Source of the DNA: Chondrilla cf. caribensis
Lineage: Eukaryota > Porifera > Demospongiae > Chondrillida > Chondrillidae
DNA: 64,000 nucleotides
NCBI GenBank assembly: GCA_964020155.1
Contig: OZ026551.1
Location: forward strand, 615,001-679,000
Direction: 5' to 3'
Made by a program: the position numbers and the translations under genes. How positions within the stretch are numbered: position 1 is the stretch's first letter; the number at the start of each line of letters is the position of its first letter. The notes beneath the pieces were generated by a model that was given only the letters and a program-made list of their open reading frames with translations, was not told the origin of the DNA and did not search any database. Shown here piece by piece: positions 32,255 to 44,474 of this stretch.

Positions 32255-32702
32255 GTGTACTTGAGGTTGCACAGAACCTGCATGTGGTGACTGTAAAGAT
32301 GAAATCATTTCCATGGACGGTCACCACAGCCTCCCAGTGTCCACATGACACACAGAAACTCAAATACACATGACATGTACACCCTCTGCATGTGCTATGG
32401 AGCTGGTGGGGACCATTGAGATGAAATTATCATTTATTGATGCTCACCACAAGACACTAGAGCTGTGTTCATGTGTATCCATACAACTTATAATGACAGG
32501 TACATGTATGAAGTGGGGAACTAAAGGTGATGTACAGCTAGAGACCAGGTCACATTTCTGAAAACTGTAGTGTTGTGTCATATAGTAGTATTGGTATGTT
32601 TAGTTCAGTCCTAATGATATTCATGACTTAACCTAATTATCTTAATATGGGGTGAGGGTGTGTGTCTGTGAGCACTAGTCACACCCACCCACATGTTCAG
32701 AA

Positions 32703-35220
32703 ATGGCCTACAGAACTACCAGACGTAGAATTCGAAGTAGACCAGTAGTGCCTAAACCTATAGCAGTGCCTTTTTTTCCAAAGTACTCTTATTGCAGCAA
32801 AGAATACCAGTTTATTGATAAAGATGAGAGTTTTATTGTAAGGTTTCTGTGTCCGATTTGTCAAGAAATACTTCATGAACCAGTTCAAACCAGTTGTGGA
32901 TACCTGTTTTGTGGGAGATGCTTGAAAAGTGCGCAATCGAAGAACTGTCCTTCTTGTCGAATAGAGTTTGAAGAAGAACCGAGAAGGGACAAGTTTCATG
33001 AAAGGGAGATCAGAAACTTGATAGTTAAATGTCAGAACGGCTCCAGAGGGTGTGAGTGGGAGGGAGAACTAGGTAATGTTGAGTCCCATCAAAATGGTGT
33101 CTGTGGATACCAGTTGGTGCAGTGTGGCAACAAGTGTGGAGCAGAGATGGAGAGGAGAGAGGTTGAGAAGCACAAGAAAGACCACTGTGAACTGAGAATG
33201 TACAGGTGTCCTCATTGCTCGTGTCGGGAGACATACAAGAAAGTAACAAGTGAGCACTTCAAAGAATGTGCTGGTTTTCCTCTTGACTGTCCCAACAACT
33301 GTGGAGAGAAGGAAATTAAGAGAGAGAACATGTCATCTCATCTCGCTCTATGTCCAGAAGAAATGGTTCCATGTAAGTATCAGTCTGTTGGGTGTAAGGT
33401 TAGGTTACCACGGAAACAGATGGATGAACATCTAAGAGACAAGGATACACATCTGGACAAAGCCATGGCAACAACATCAGAACTAGTGACTAAACTAAAC
33501 AAAGTAGAATTTGAACACAGTGTGAACATCAGCACCAAGAAGCCAGAAGCAGGTTGATGCTCTCCTCAAAAAGATATCCACTGAGGGAGAGCTCTCTCCT
33601 CCTGTACCTCCTTCCAAACCTTGGTTGAAGGAAGACCTGTTCCCTCGCTATCCTCCTTGTACACTGAGGGTGGAGCTAGACAAGGACAGACGTGGTGTTA
33701 GTCCTCACTTCTTCTCCCATCCTGGAGGGTACAGACTGGAGTTGCAGACAGGTCTATACATAAGTCATAATTACATTGCCCCAGTTGATCATCCAGACAA
33801 CAATGCATGAAAAATGCCTGGTAATATCACACGCATGTGGAACATGTCCCTTTACACTTGTATGGCTTCCACCAGAGTGAAAATTTTACCGACATATTTC
33901 CTTGCGAATCTCCATAATAGTTCCTCTAAGTGGGGCGATGGTACATTCATACGATAGAGTATTTTCTAAGCTTCATTTTGATATAAAGATTTTCTCTGTA
34001 ACTTTTAATAACACGAAGATCAGTCGATCGATGTACGCCATATAAAATATTATAAATTTATCGATCGGGTCTCGGAAAACCGGTTGACGATAATAATTCA
34101 GGCATCTATCAATAGACTAGGTGATTTTCAAAAACTTGTGTTTGCTAGATTTCTATAGCACAAGTAGATTTTGAGAAATTCGGATTTAAGTGTGATTACG
34201 AAGAGACGTGCCGAATAAACACGTCAATATCTTTTCGGAAAAAGCACACATAAATTTCTAGCAAACAGAAAAGATGGAAATTTATGTATGCTTACCTATA
34301 AAGTCGACGCCGATGTCCTTGCTCGTCTTTGACGGACCCAGTTCATCATTAAAACAACATCTCCGAAGATCTCAAGCGAGAGCCGTAAGTCACACGAATG
34401 TCATGTGACTATGTGGGTTACGTCATCATCTCGCCAAAATGAAGTGTTATCGGAATAATATCTTTGATCGTTTTGATGCCTTTTCGGCCCAATCGAATGT
34501 TCTTTTCAAGTCGAAATATCTCGAAAGATTGCATTGATAGGATTCTTTGATCGTTGCGGAACCAAAGATAATTTGGAATTATAACGGAACACCAAAGACA
34601 ATCGAGGTACGCAACGACGTTTGTTGGAATTTGATCTTATATCAATTTTATTTCATCATTTTATCACTATTGTGCACTTCTGATACATAAAATGACTAAA
34701 ATTACTCCGTTACTGATCATAAATTTATTTCAATAGCGCCGTTGCTTCCCTTAAAAGGTTCCAATCGGTATACGCAGTGGAGTAAAAATTCAATCCTTTG
34801 ATTTGAACCTCCAGTAGAGGGTTTTAATCGAAGGAGATAAGAATTAAAGTGATATGATAATGTCTAATGTATATTACTCTTGCTACGTGCTCCGATCTTC
34901 GATTAGGTACGATCGATTTTCTTGCGTAATCACTCGATCAAATCACATGCGCGTCATGTGACAAAGGGATCTTAGGCTACACTAAGGCGTTAATACCATC
35001 CTATTAACGCTTAGTGCGGAAAGTGGACATGTTCCACATGCGCAGTCAACTATGTTGTCTTGAATCAGGAGGAGGACAAGGATCATGTCCATTACAAGGA
35101 TCCAAGGCAACTTACTTCTCCTCAAGACACTGAGTTCTGCTTCCTAAATGAGGCACTACCACCAAGGTTTATCAAAGACGGCAGTCTCTATATCAAAATA
35201 ACCAGTGTTGATGTCCAATA
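32703..35220 (+). pseudogene. TRAF-like F pseudogene, split by a 1.2-kb element
   Basis: An open frame of 284 codons (32703-33557) encodes RING and zinc fingers and then breaks in the coiled coil (the ISNLEKQ region is replaced by ISTKKPEAG and a stop). In another frame MATH sequence resumes ([30 protein letters not shown]) but ends at a TGA near 33810. An inverted-repeat element occupies 33832-35042, and the last MATH segment continues at 35043-35220. The RING has CGYLFC where all others have CGHLFC, losing a zinc-binding histidine. Loss of function is clear for the full-length product; a truncated RING/zinc-finger protein could still be made. Confidence 0.9.
33832..35042. mobile_element. 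1.2-kb non-coding TIR element inside TRAF-like F
   Basis: Perfect 18-bp inverted ends CGCATGTGGAACATGTCC and its reverse complement, flanked on both sides by CA, which occurs once (ATCACAGTCAAC) in intact paralogues. No transposase frame is visible. Interior carries further inverted bits such as TGTTTGCTAGA. Confidence 0.85.
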
Positions 35221-35911
35221 GTGCACGTATACACTATCATGTATGTACAGTTGACTGACCATGAGTAGTATATTGTGTGTACTCTAATAACACCATGCAT
35301 ATCACAAACTAGTGACAATGTAATACAATAGTTGGACTACATATTACACCAATGTTACTGTACTTACTCTTATCACAGGCTGTATATTATATTGGAACAT
35401 TATGCTAATGTATCTCATTATAACATGTAGTTAAGCCTTAATTTGTACGCATATGTGTACATACACTATTGGTTTAAACCTGTATTGTTGCCTTTGTAAT
35501 AATTGTGGTCTCTATGGAATTATAATTGATATTGATTTCTCCTATATATATTATACTGAGGCTGCATTGTGTCATTATACACAACATACACATACATATG
35601 TAATACTATGTAATATGCATGCACAACTGCATAATATACAACATACTACGCGTGGGTGCCACTTTGAATAGCCTATGGCTAATGGTTCCCACGTTAAATA
35701 AGAATACCTGATACGTATATCTATATATAAATTTACATTTATTTACATTTTCAATTGTCTGCAAATTATTGTTTTATAGAGTAATATATTGTACATTAAT
35801 ATACAGGTAGTAGAGCTGTAATGTACATGTATGGCAGGAGACACATCACAGGACATTCTACAACACATCTGTCCAGGAGGTATTTATACAACCTATAGAG
35901 GAGGACCTACA

Positions 35912-36102
35912 TACTGTATAGTGGTAAGTTCTCGCAGATGGCTCCAAAAATGAAAATTCACATATAAACTTTTCGCGGATGCTGGCCACAGTCACGTGAT
36001 AGAATGAGATTGCCTAATTCACAGATTTTATTTTCACGGATGTTAGGCCAACTGCGAAATCTGGAAAAATTTAGTCCAGTGAAAATTTCCCGATATACAG
36101 TA
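35912..36102. mobile_element. MITE of the CTGTATAG/CCGTATAG family
   Basis: Ends TACTGTATAGTGGTAAG and CCCGATATACAGTA form inverted termini; inserted at the TA of CCTACATA...GGACCAACTGG, a site that is empty at 30170-30200. Interior ATGAAAATTCACAT and TGTTAGGCCAACTG is shared with the copy at 40348. Confidence 0.75.
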
Positions 36103-36385
36103 GGACCAACTGGTCCAGCTGAATGTCCTCAGAATAGGCAGTGATGGTGTTATTGTACACACTGTTACAACCTGCTCTAAACTATTGTCATGTAACATGG
36201 CTACCTGTATACCAATGTTGGCTGGATTGTTCTATCGTAACATTGCTCTGTTGGGGGAATTTTGTAGAAATCTAACAATTTATCCATCACAGCATTCCGA
36301 ATTTAAGTATATTCAACACAATCATTCCCCAATTCCAATACATTACAAGTTGGCTATCAATCACATGCTAATCATGTGACAATGT

Positions 36386-36442
36386 TTATGCATCAGCAAT
36401 GGTGACTTCCACCTCCACACCGGGTTCGATGCTGATGGATGT
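36386..36442 (-). pseudogene. RPS20: isolated RPS20 last exon
   Basis: 57-bp exon 4 with acceptor and an intact TSISIEPGVEVEVTIADA-type reading (last codon GCA), but exon 3 is missing; a hAT-like fragment begins where it would be expected. Confidence 0.85.
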
Positions 36443-36656
36443 CTGAAATCAATTAAGGATGTGAACAAAAGCACAAAAGCAAAACATCAACAAATGCACA
36501 CATAACAAGAGATGCACATATCAGCTGGTGAGCTGTACTCAGTTGATGTATCATTATTGACATTATCCCACGACAACAACACACTAAAATGTACTGTACA
36601 ACACATATATGCACACTCTACAGAACTGTACTGTACAACACATGTATGCACACTCT

Positions 36657-37125
36657 ACACAGTGCTCGAAATTACGTTCAGACACCGGACATTTTCCGGA
36701 CAATTTCCGGAAATGTCCGGATATATTCATTTTGTCCCGGCAAAATGTCCGCACAACATAAGCGTGGTTTGCAGTCGAGCTCAGTAATCGATCTAGACGC
36801 ATCTTGCAGTGATCCGCCGACCAAGAAACGTTCTTTGTAGAAGAAAACGGTAGAGAAATGGATGAACGAAATGGAGAACGACAAAGAACTCTACTACCTC
36901 CGTTTGGCTCAAGTTCGAGACGGCAGCTGAAGATCACGACCATGTGGCTACACTCAAGTGCGCCGTCCGTTCTCGGTTTAAGGAAAGGCTCCAGCTGATG
37001 AGGAACTACAGACCCACGTTGATCGAAGGATTGATTGTTGATAAAACAATAAAATTTATAGAATTCGCAATTTGCACGTTTTGGCATTCGTTGTGTTTCT
37101 ACTAGGCTTTATATTACATGAATTG
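36657..37125 (+). mobile_element. degenerate hAT-like N-terminal fragment
   Basis: Begins CAGTGCTCGAAATTACG, a hAT-type CAGTG end, followed by tandem TCCGG/CCGGACA motifs. Broken frames then read MSAQHKRGLQSSSV, SDPPTKKRSL, stop, KKTVEKWMNEMENDKELYYL. This resembles the N-terminus of hAT-derived zinc-finger proteins; the assignment is tentative. Confidence 0.45.
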
Positions 37126-37702
37126 TCGTGTTAAGGATTGATTGTTGAAGCATAGACTCTCTAAACTACGTAACCGTTTAGAGTGTCTATGGTTGAAGAA
37201 ACGATACTTTTTTGTTGAAATTTGCACATCTGATCGTGTACGTATAAGCACCTCCTTAATAGAAGAACCTTCTGCCTCTCACTTGGTCCAGACCTACGTA
37301 TATAGCTTATGTCTGAAAATGAATCCTGGAACAATCCCCATCTTCATATGAGGCCTGTCTACCTAACTACATTTGGAGGTGTTTAGTATTTCCAATGTAT
37401 ACAGAGAGTATAGGGACGGGGAATATTAAGCACCGTTTGGCACAGCTCATAGTAGAGGGGTGGTATCAAGCTGATATTTCATCCAGACATAGCTTAGGTC
37501 TGAAAGTAATTTTCCAAACACTCCCCATCTCTGTAAGAGCCCTGTAACCCTTGCTATGCATTATGAAGGTGGACAATACATATTAAAGTCTTGAAGGTTC
37601 CAGAAAAGGAAGTTAGAAATCAATAAATAACACTTAATAAGAGTTATTCACTTAATGATAATCTCAAGGTGATAGCGTAGACAACACTACTAGATTACAT
37701 CT
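37126..37702. other. spacer upstream of TRAF-like G
   Basis: Diverged spacer repeat near 37360-37560; no 22-bp minisatellite, and only the proximal part of the conserved 5' block (from TAATATGGAGTG at 37703). Confidence 0.6.
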
Positions 37703-37762
37703 AATATGGAGTGAAGGGGTGTGTCTGTGAGGATAATGTCATGCCCATCCACATGTTCAGAA

Positions 37763-39064
37763 ATGGTCTCAAGAGATACCAGACGTAGCCTTAACACTCC
37801 AGTAGTGCCTGTTATTCTAAAGTACTCTTATTGTAGCAAAGAATATCAGTTTATTAGTAATGATAGGAGTTTAATGGAAAGGTTTCTGTGTCCAATTTGT
37901 CAAGAGATACTTTATGAACCAGTTCAAACCAGTTGCGGACACCTGTTTTGTGGGAAGTGTTTGGAGAAAGTACGGTCGAAGAACTGTCCTTCTTGTCGAG
38001 AAGAGTTCGTTAGAGAACCGATTGAAGACAAGTTCAATGAAAGGGAGATCAAAAACTTGATGGTTGAATGTCAGAACAGCTCCAGAGGGTGTGAGTGGGA
38101 GGGAGAACTAGGTAATGTTGAGTCCCATCAAAATGGTGTCTGTGGATACCAGTTGGTGCAGTGTGGCAACAAGTGTGGAGCAGAGATGGAGAGGAGAGAG
38201 GTTGAGAAGCACAAGAAAGACCACTGTGAACTGAGAATGTACAAGTGTCCTTATTGTTATCAGCATAAGGATACATACAAGAAAGTAACAAGTGAACACT
38301 TCAAAGAATGTGATAGGTTTCCTCTTGACTGTCCCAACAACTGTCGAGTGAAGAGAATTGAGAGAGAAGACATGTCATCTCATCTCGCTCTATGTCCAGA
38401 GGAAGTGGTTCCATGTAGGTATCAGTCCCTCGGGTGCAAGGCGAGTTTACCACGGAAACTGATGGAGTACCACATCAGAGACAAGGACACACATCTGGAC
38501 ATTGCCATGGCAACTACATTGGAACTAGTGACTGAACTAAACATAGTAAAATCTGAACACAGTGTGACTAAAATGGCCATCAGCAACTTGGAGAAGCAGG
38601 TTGATGCTCTTCTCAAGAAGACATCCACTGAAGTAGAGCTCCCTCCTCCTGTACCTCCTTCCAAACCTTGGTTGAAGGAAGACCTGTTCCCTCGCTATCC
38701 TCCTTGTACACTGAGGGTGGAACTAGACAAGGAAGGATATGGTGTTAGTCCTCACTTCTTCTCCCATCCTGGAGGGTATAGACTGGAGTTGTGTGCAAAT
38801 ATACATAATGATCTTTCTGACATTAATCCAGTTGATCATCCAGACAACTACCCACTAAAATGGCCTATTAAAATCACAATCGACTATGTCATCTTGAATC
38901 AGGAGGAGGACAAGGATCATGGCCATTACATATATTCAAGGGAAATCACTTCTCCAAAAACCATTAAGTCCTCCTATGATGATGATTGGGATCTAGATCC
39001 ACCACCAAGGTTTATCAAAGACAACAGCGTCTTTATTAAAATAATCAGTGTTGATGTCCAATAG
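37763..39064 (+). CDS. TRAF-like protein G (RING/zf-TRAF/coiled coil/MATH)
   Basis: Intronless, 433 residues, starting MVSRDTRRSL at the ATG in AGAAATGG. RING complete ([21 protein letters not shown]). TRAF zinc fingers with finger 3 loop YQHK and, in finger 4, CPNNCRVKRIE where others have CPNNCGxK. Coiled coil with a Val-Asp-Ala-Leu-Leu heptad ([12 protein letters not shown]). MATH variable loops CANIHNDLSDIN and TIKSSYDDDWDLDPPP. The upstream leader is only partly conserved and no minisatellite lies near, so its regulation may differ from the other copies. Confidence 0.92.
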   Translation: MVSRDTRRSLNTPVVPVILKYSYCSKEYQFISNDRSLMERFLCPICQEILYEPVQTSCGHLFCGKCLEKVRSKNCPSCREEFVREPIEDKFNEREIKNLMVECQNSSRGCEWEGELGNVESHQNGVCGYQLVQCGNKCGAEMERREVEKHKKDHCELRMYKCPYCYQHKDTYKKVTSEHFKECDRFPLDCPNNCRVKRIEREDMSSHLALCPEEVVPCRYQSLGCKASLPRKLMEYHIRDKDTHLDIAMATTLELVTELNIVKSEHSVTKMAISNLEKQVDALLKKTSTEVELPPPVPPSKPWLKEDLFPRYPPCTLRVELDKEGYGVSPHFFSHPGGYRLELCANIHNDLSDINPVDHPDNYPLKWPIKITIDYVILNQEEDKDHGHYIYSREITSPKTIKSSYDDDWDLDPPPRFIKDNSVFIKIISVDVQ

Positions 39065-39589
39065 TGCACGTATACACTATCATGTATGTACAGTTGACTG
39101 ACCATGAGTAGTATATTGTGTGTACTATAATAACACCATGCATATCACAAACTAGTGAATATGTAATACAATAGTTGGACTACATATTACACCATTGTTA
39201 CTGTACTTACCCTTATCACAGGCTGTATATTATATTGGACCATTATGCTAATGTATCTCGTTATAACATGTACTTAAACCTTAATTTATATGCATATGTG
39301 TACATACACTATTGGTTTAAACCTGTATTGTTGACTTTTGTAATAATTGCAGTCTCTGTACAATTATAATTATTGCTATTATTATCTTTCTCACACAAAT
39401 GACTTCCAAGCATGAATAATACATGTGGAGGTGATGTAACATTTCCATAATCCACTGAATTACAATTGTACATAATATACTGAGGATGCATTGTGTCATT
39501 ATACACAACATACACATAGTATTACTATTAATATAATACACAACTGCATAATATACATACTACGTATATTTTATATGTAAACAAAGAAA

Positions 39590-40140
39590 AATGTAATGTT
39601 CGGACATCGGCCATTTGCCGTGCCAAATGTCACATAGCTGTACCAGACCCCATGTATGTGGAAAAATGTCTGGACAATAGCGGCTGAACATCAATATTTT
39701 GTTAATCAAAGTAGTAACTCCCGAGATGGTAGTACTCATTCCAAATCAAGTGCAAAGAAGAGACTAGTCACTTAATGCATTCAAAAAGTGGCAGAGGCAG
39801 TATGACAAGGACTACGATACTATTATGTGGCTCCGTCGCAAAAAATCCAAAGAAAAATCAAAGGAAGACAGTTCACTAGTTGCCTCTATTTGGTGTCAAG
39901 TTTGTTTAACGTTGAAGATATCTGTGGATTAAAGAACTTTTCAAGTGCTTGGACTGAAGGATCTCAAAACCATAAAATAAGCAATGTTTTGGATCACGTG
40001 CGTACAGATGAACATAAGGCAGCCATGTTAGTAATTTAAAAGTTGATTATATTCTGTAAATTTATTCAGTGTCATTTCCTACTATGTCCGGTCATTATTG
40101 AAAATGACTGGACATAATGTCAGGTGATACAGAAAAAGTT
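39590..40140 (+). mobile_element. degenerate hAT-like zinc-finger fragment
   Basis: Broken frames read FKKWQRQYDKDYDTIMWL, SLVASIWCQVC, then after a frameshift EDICGLKNFSSAWTEGSQNH, KISNVLDHVRTDEHKAAM. CxxC plus HxxxxxH spacing is that of the CCHH domain at the N-terminus of hAT-derived proteins. Flanks contain GTCCGG/GGACAT motifs like the fragment at 36657-37125, so both may come from one family. Non-functional. Confidence 0.5.
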
Positions 40141-40347
40141 ATATTTTCTCTGATAAATATATTTATACATTTTCAATTGTCCCCAAATTATTATAATATT
40201 ATAGAGTAATATATAATATTGTGCATTAATATACAGGTAGTAGAGCTGTAATGTACATGTACGGCAGGACACATATCACAGGACATTCTACAACACATCC
40301 GTCCAGGAGGTACGTATATATGTTCGACCTATAGAGGAGGACCTACA

Positions 40348-40533
40348 TACTGTATAGTGGGAAATTTTTGCAGGACAAAATTTTCACGGATGGTCCAAAA
40401 ATGAAAATTTGCAGATAAAATTATCACAAATGTTGTCGCATGATAGAACAACGAGAATGCCTAATTCGTGGTTTTTATTTTCGCAGATGTTAGGCCAACT
40501 GCAAAATCTGCAAACGTTTCCCGCTATACGGTA
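40348..40533. mobile_element. MITE of the CTGTATAG/CCGTATAG family
   Basis: Ends TACTGTATAGTGGGAAA and TTTCCCGCTATACGGTA are inverted repeats; inserted at the same unit position as the copies at 35912 and 52067. Confidence 0.8.
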
Positions 40534-40802
40534 GGAACAACTGGTCCAGCTGAATGTCCTAAGAATAGGCAGTGATGGTGTTACTGTACACAATGTTACA
40601 ACCTGCTCTAAACTATCGCCATGTAACATGGTTACCTGTACACCAATTCTATTCTAACATTGCTCTGTTGGGGGAGTTTGGTAGAAATCTAACAATTTAT
40701 TCATCATAGCATTCCGAGTTTACGTATATTCAACACAATCATTCCCCAATTCAAATACATTACATATTGGCTATCAATCACATGCTAATCATGTGACAAT
40801 GT

Positions 40803-41379
40803 TTACGCATCAGCAATGGTGACTTCCACCTCAACACCAGGTTCGATGCTGATGGATGTCTGAAATCAATTAAGGATGTAAACAAAAGCAAACAAGTAAA
40901 CATCAACAAATTCACACTCAACAAGAGATGTACATATCAGCTTGTGAGCTGTACTCGGTTGATGTATCATTATCGACATTATCCCAAGACAACAACACAC
41001 TAAAATGTACTGTACAACACATGTATGCACACTCTACAGAACTGTACTGTACAGCAACATATTGTACAACAGTCTACTGTGTAAACGTGTACTGTACAAT
41101 ACTATACTGTGTTCTGTACTGTATAAATGTACACACTTCAAAACAATGCATTGTAGCCCGCAGCACACACAAGAGGATACAATCTTCTTGACGGTCTCGG
41201 CCGGGCTGTGCAGGTCAATCACCCTCTTGTGGATCCTCATCTCGAAGCGGTCCCAAGTCTTGGATCCCTCACCACAGGGGGTCTTCCTCATGGTGATCTT
41301 CAGGATCTTCGTTGGCATTCTGATTGGTCCCTTCACTCGGAGGTGCTCCTCTTGGCACTTCGGATCAGGTCAGCACAGA
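40803..41379 (-). pseudogene. RPS20: RPS20 exons 3 and 4 with frameshift
   Basis: Exon 4 (40859-40803) is intact. Exon 3 (41379-41181) is 199 instead of 200 bp: CTCTTTGGC has become CTCTTGGC, shifting the frame after CADLIRSA. The right end of this exon marks the left edge of the 7.3-kb duplicated block. Confidence 0.85.
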
Positions 41380-42404
41380 CTAAATGAGGCAAAATGACAA
41401 AAAGTGAATACACCAGAAAAAAACTGTTCATACTTGAAAAGATGCTGTTACTGTAAATGCATATCAATACAATAACATAATATTCCCATTCCAATTTGCT
41501 ACAAGTGTGCATTTTCTCATTCCCATTTGGTACAAACTTGACAAGATTGTCCCATTTTCTATAAACACTAGAACAAATTCTTTTTTTCCATTTAATACAA
41601 ACTAAGAGTAAGTCCCCATTCCAACTTTACACAAGTTAACAATGTCCCCACTTCAATTTGCTATAAACACCAGAATAAGTTCCTGTTAACCATTCTGTAC
41701 AAACAGTTGTACATGAGTGGCCTACGTACATAGAGTACCAGGTCATCAGCCCTCCGTATGTGGCCCATAACGGAGAGTATCGAAGAAACAATGCTAAGTA
41801 AATTTTATATAGCTCATGGGAGAGGGGGCGTGTCAACTTGATATTTTTTACCAGATCTAGCTGTGGACATGAATTAATTCCTATTTCCATATGTGTCCTG
41901 TAACCAGAGCTACATTCGGAGGTGCTTAGTATTTTTTCCATGTATGGGAGAGTATAGGAGAGAAAACATTAAGGACCTTTTTGTATAGCTCATGGGGGAG
42001 GGGGCGTGTCAACTTGAACTTTTCACCAGACCTAGCTGGGGACGTGGATTAACATAACAAACAACTCCGTATCCCATCTCTGTACATGGCCCGTAACCCT
42101 AACTATATAACCCCAGCTACATTGTGCTCAGTATTTCCCATAGTAGAGTGGGTGTATCAAGCCAATATTTGATCTGGACCTAGCTTAGATCTGACAATAA
42201 TTACTAAAACATTCCCCATCTCTGTAATAGGCCTGTAACACAAGCTATGTACATTCAGAGGTGCTTAATATACTTGCAGTGTATTATGGGAGAGAATGAG
42301 GGGGAAATGTTTCACACCTCCTGGTGTAGCTCATGGCAGAGGGAGCATAGTAATACACATGTACATCCACTACTTTTGAGGTTGTACAGAACCTGCATGT
42401 GGTG

Positions 42405-42722
42405 ACTGTGATGTACATGTTGTAGAGCTGTGATGTACATGTTGTACAGCCATGATGTACATGTTGTGGAGCTGTGATGTACATGTTTTACAGCTGTGGA
42501 GCTGTGATGTACATGTTTTACAGCCGTGATGTACATGTTGTACAGCTGTGATGTACATGTTGTAGAGCTGTGATGTACATGTTGTACAAATGTGATGTAC
42601 ATGTTGTACAGATGTGATGTACATGTTATACTGCTGTGATGTACATGTTGTACAGATGTGATGTACATGTTGTACTGCCATGATGTGCATATTGTACAGA
42701 TGTGATGTACATGTTGTAGAGT
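42405..42722. repeat. 22-bp minisatellite upstream of TRAF-like H
   Basis: Identical to the array at 20494-20811. Confidence 0.9.
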
Positions 42723-43178
42723 GGTGTACTTGAGGTTGTACAGAACCTTTATGTGGTGTCCGTCAAGATGAAATCATTTTCATGGACGGTCACCACAGCC
42801 TCCCAGTGTCCACATGACACACAGTAACTCAAACACACATGACATGTACACCCTCTGCATGTGCTATGGAGCTGGTGGGGACCATTGAGATGAGATAATC
42901 AATTATTGATGCTCACCACAAGACACTAGAGCTGTGTTCATGTGTATCCATACAACTTATAATGACAGGTACATGTATGAAGTGGGGAACTAAAGGTGAT
43001 GTACATGTACAGCTAGCGACAAGGTCACATTTCTGAAAACTGCAGTGTTGTGTCATAAAGTATTATTGGTATGTTTAGTTCAGTCCTAATGATATTCATG
43101 ACTTAACCCGATTATCTTAATATGGAGTGATGGGGCGTGTCTGTGAGCATATTGACACGCCCACCCACATGTTCAGAA

Positions 43179-44474
43179 ATGGCTTCAAGAGGTACCAGTC
43201 CTAGCCTTAACACTCCAGTAGTACCTGCTATTCTAAAGTACTCTTATTGCAGCAAAGAATACCAGTTTATTAGTAATGATAAGAGTTTTGTTGAAAGGTA
43301 TCTGTGTCCAATTTGTCATGAAATACTCTACAGACCAGTTCAAACCAGTTGTGGACACCTGTTTTGTGGGAGATGTTTGAGAAGAGCACGATCGAAGAAC
43401 TGTCCTTCTTGTCGAGCAGAGTTTGAAGAAGAACCAAGAAGGGACAAGTTCCATGAAAGGGAGACCAGAAACTTGATAGTTAAATGTCAGAACGGCTACA
43501 GAGGGTGTGAGTGGGAGGGAGAACTAGGTAATGTTGAGTCCCATCAAAATGGTGTCTGTGGATACCAGTTGGTGCAGTGTGGCAACAAGTGTGGAGCAGA
43601 GATGGAGAGGAGAGAGGTTGAGAAGCACAAGAAAGACCACTGTGAACTGAGATTGTACAAGTGTCCTTATTGTCGGTGTTGGGATACATACAAGAAAGTA
43701 ACAAGTGAACACTTCAAAGAATGCCCTTTTTTTCCTCTTGACTGTCCCAACAACTGTGGAAAGAAGGGAATAAGAAGAGTAGACATATCATCTCATCTCG
43801 CTCTATGTCCAGAGGAAGTGCTTCCATGTAGGTACCAGTCCCTCGGGTGTAAGGTTAGGTTACCACGGAAACACATGAAGGACCATCTCAAAGAAAAGGA
43901 CACACACCTGGACATTGCCATGGCAACTACATCAGAACTAGTGACTGAACTAAACAAAGTAAAATCTGAACACAGTGTGAATAAAATGGCTGTCTGTAAC
44001 TTGGAGAAGCAGATGAGGGCAGTCCTCAAGAAGACATCCACTCAAGTAGAGCTCCCTCCTCTTGTACCTCCTTCCAAACCTTGGTTGAAGGAAGACCTGT
44101 TCCCTCGCTATTCTCCTTGTACACTGAGGGTGGGACTAGATAAGAATGGATATGGTGTCAGTCCTCACTTCTTCTCCCATCCTGGAGGGTACAGATTGGA
44201 GTTGAGGGCAGTTAGGAGATTAAGTCAATATGACATTGCTCCAGTCGATCATCCAGACAACTACCCACTAAAATGGCCTATTAAAATCACAGTCGAGTTT
44301 GTCTTCTTGAATCAGGAGGAGGACAAGGATCATATCCATAGGAAGTGTTCAAGGGAAATCATTTCTCCGAAACACATTGTATGGCCCAACTACTGGTCAC
44401 TAGAGACACTACCACCAGGGTTTATCAAAGACAACAGTCTCCATATTAAAATAACCAGCGTTGATATCCAATAG
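43179..44474 (+). CDS. TRAF-like protein H, identical duplicate of C
   Basis: 431 residues, same protein as the gene at 21268-22563, with the same leader, uORF and 3' block. It lies in the right copy of the segmental duplication. With no coding differences it cannot yet differ in binding specificity; its effect would be dosage. If the duplication is an assembly artefact, it is the other allele of C. Confidence 0.9.
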   Translation: MASRGTSPSLNTPVVPAILKYSYCSKEYQFISNDKSFVERYLCPICHEILYRPVQTSCGHLFCGRCLRRARSKNCPSCRAEFEEEPRRDKFHERETRNLIVKCQNGYRGCEWEGELGNVESHQNGVCGYQLVQCGNKCGAEMERREVEKHKKDHCELRLYKCPYCRCWDTYKKVTSEHFKECPFFPLDCPNNCGKKGIRRVDISSHLALCPEEVLPCRYQSLGCKVRLPRKHMKDHLKEKDTHLDIAMATTSELVTELNKVKSEHSVNKMAVCNLEKQMRAVLKKTSTQVELPPLVPPSKPWLKEDLFPRYSPCTLRVGLDKNGYGVSPHFFSHPGGYRLELRAVRRLSQYDIAPVDHPDNYPLKWPIKITVEFVFLNQEEDKDHIHRKCSREIISPKHIVWPNYWSLETLPPGFIKDNSLHIKITSVDIQ

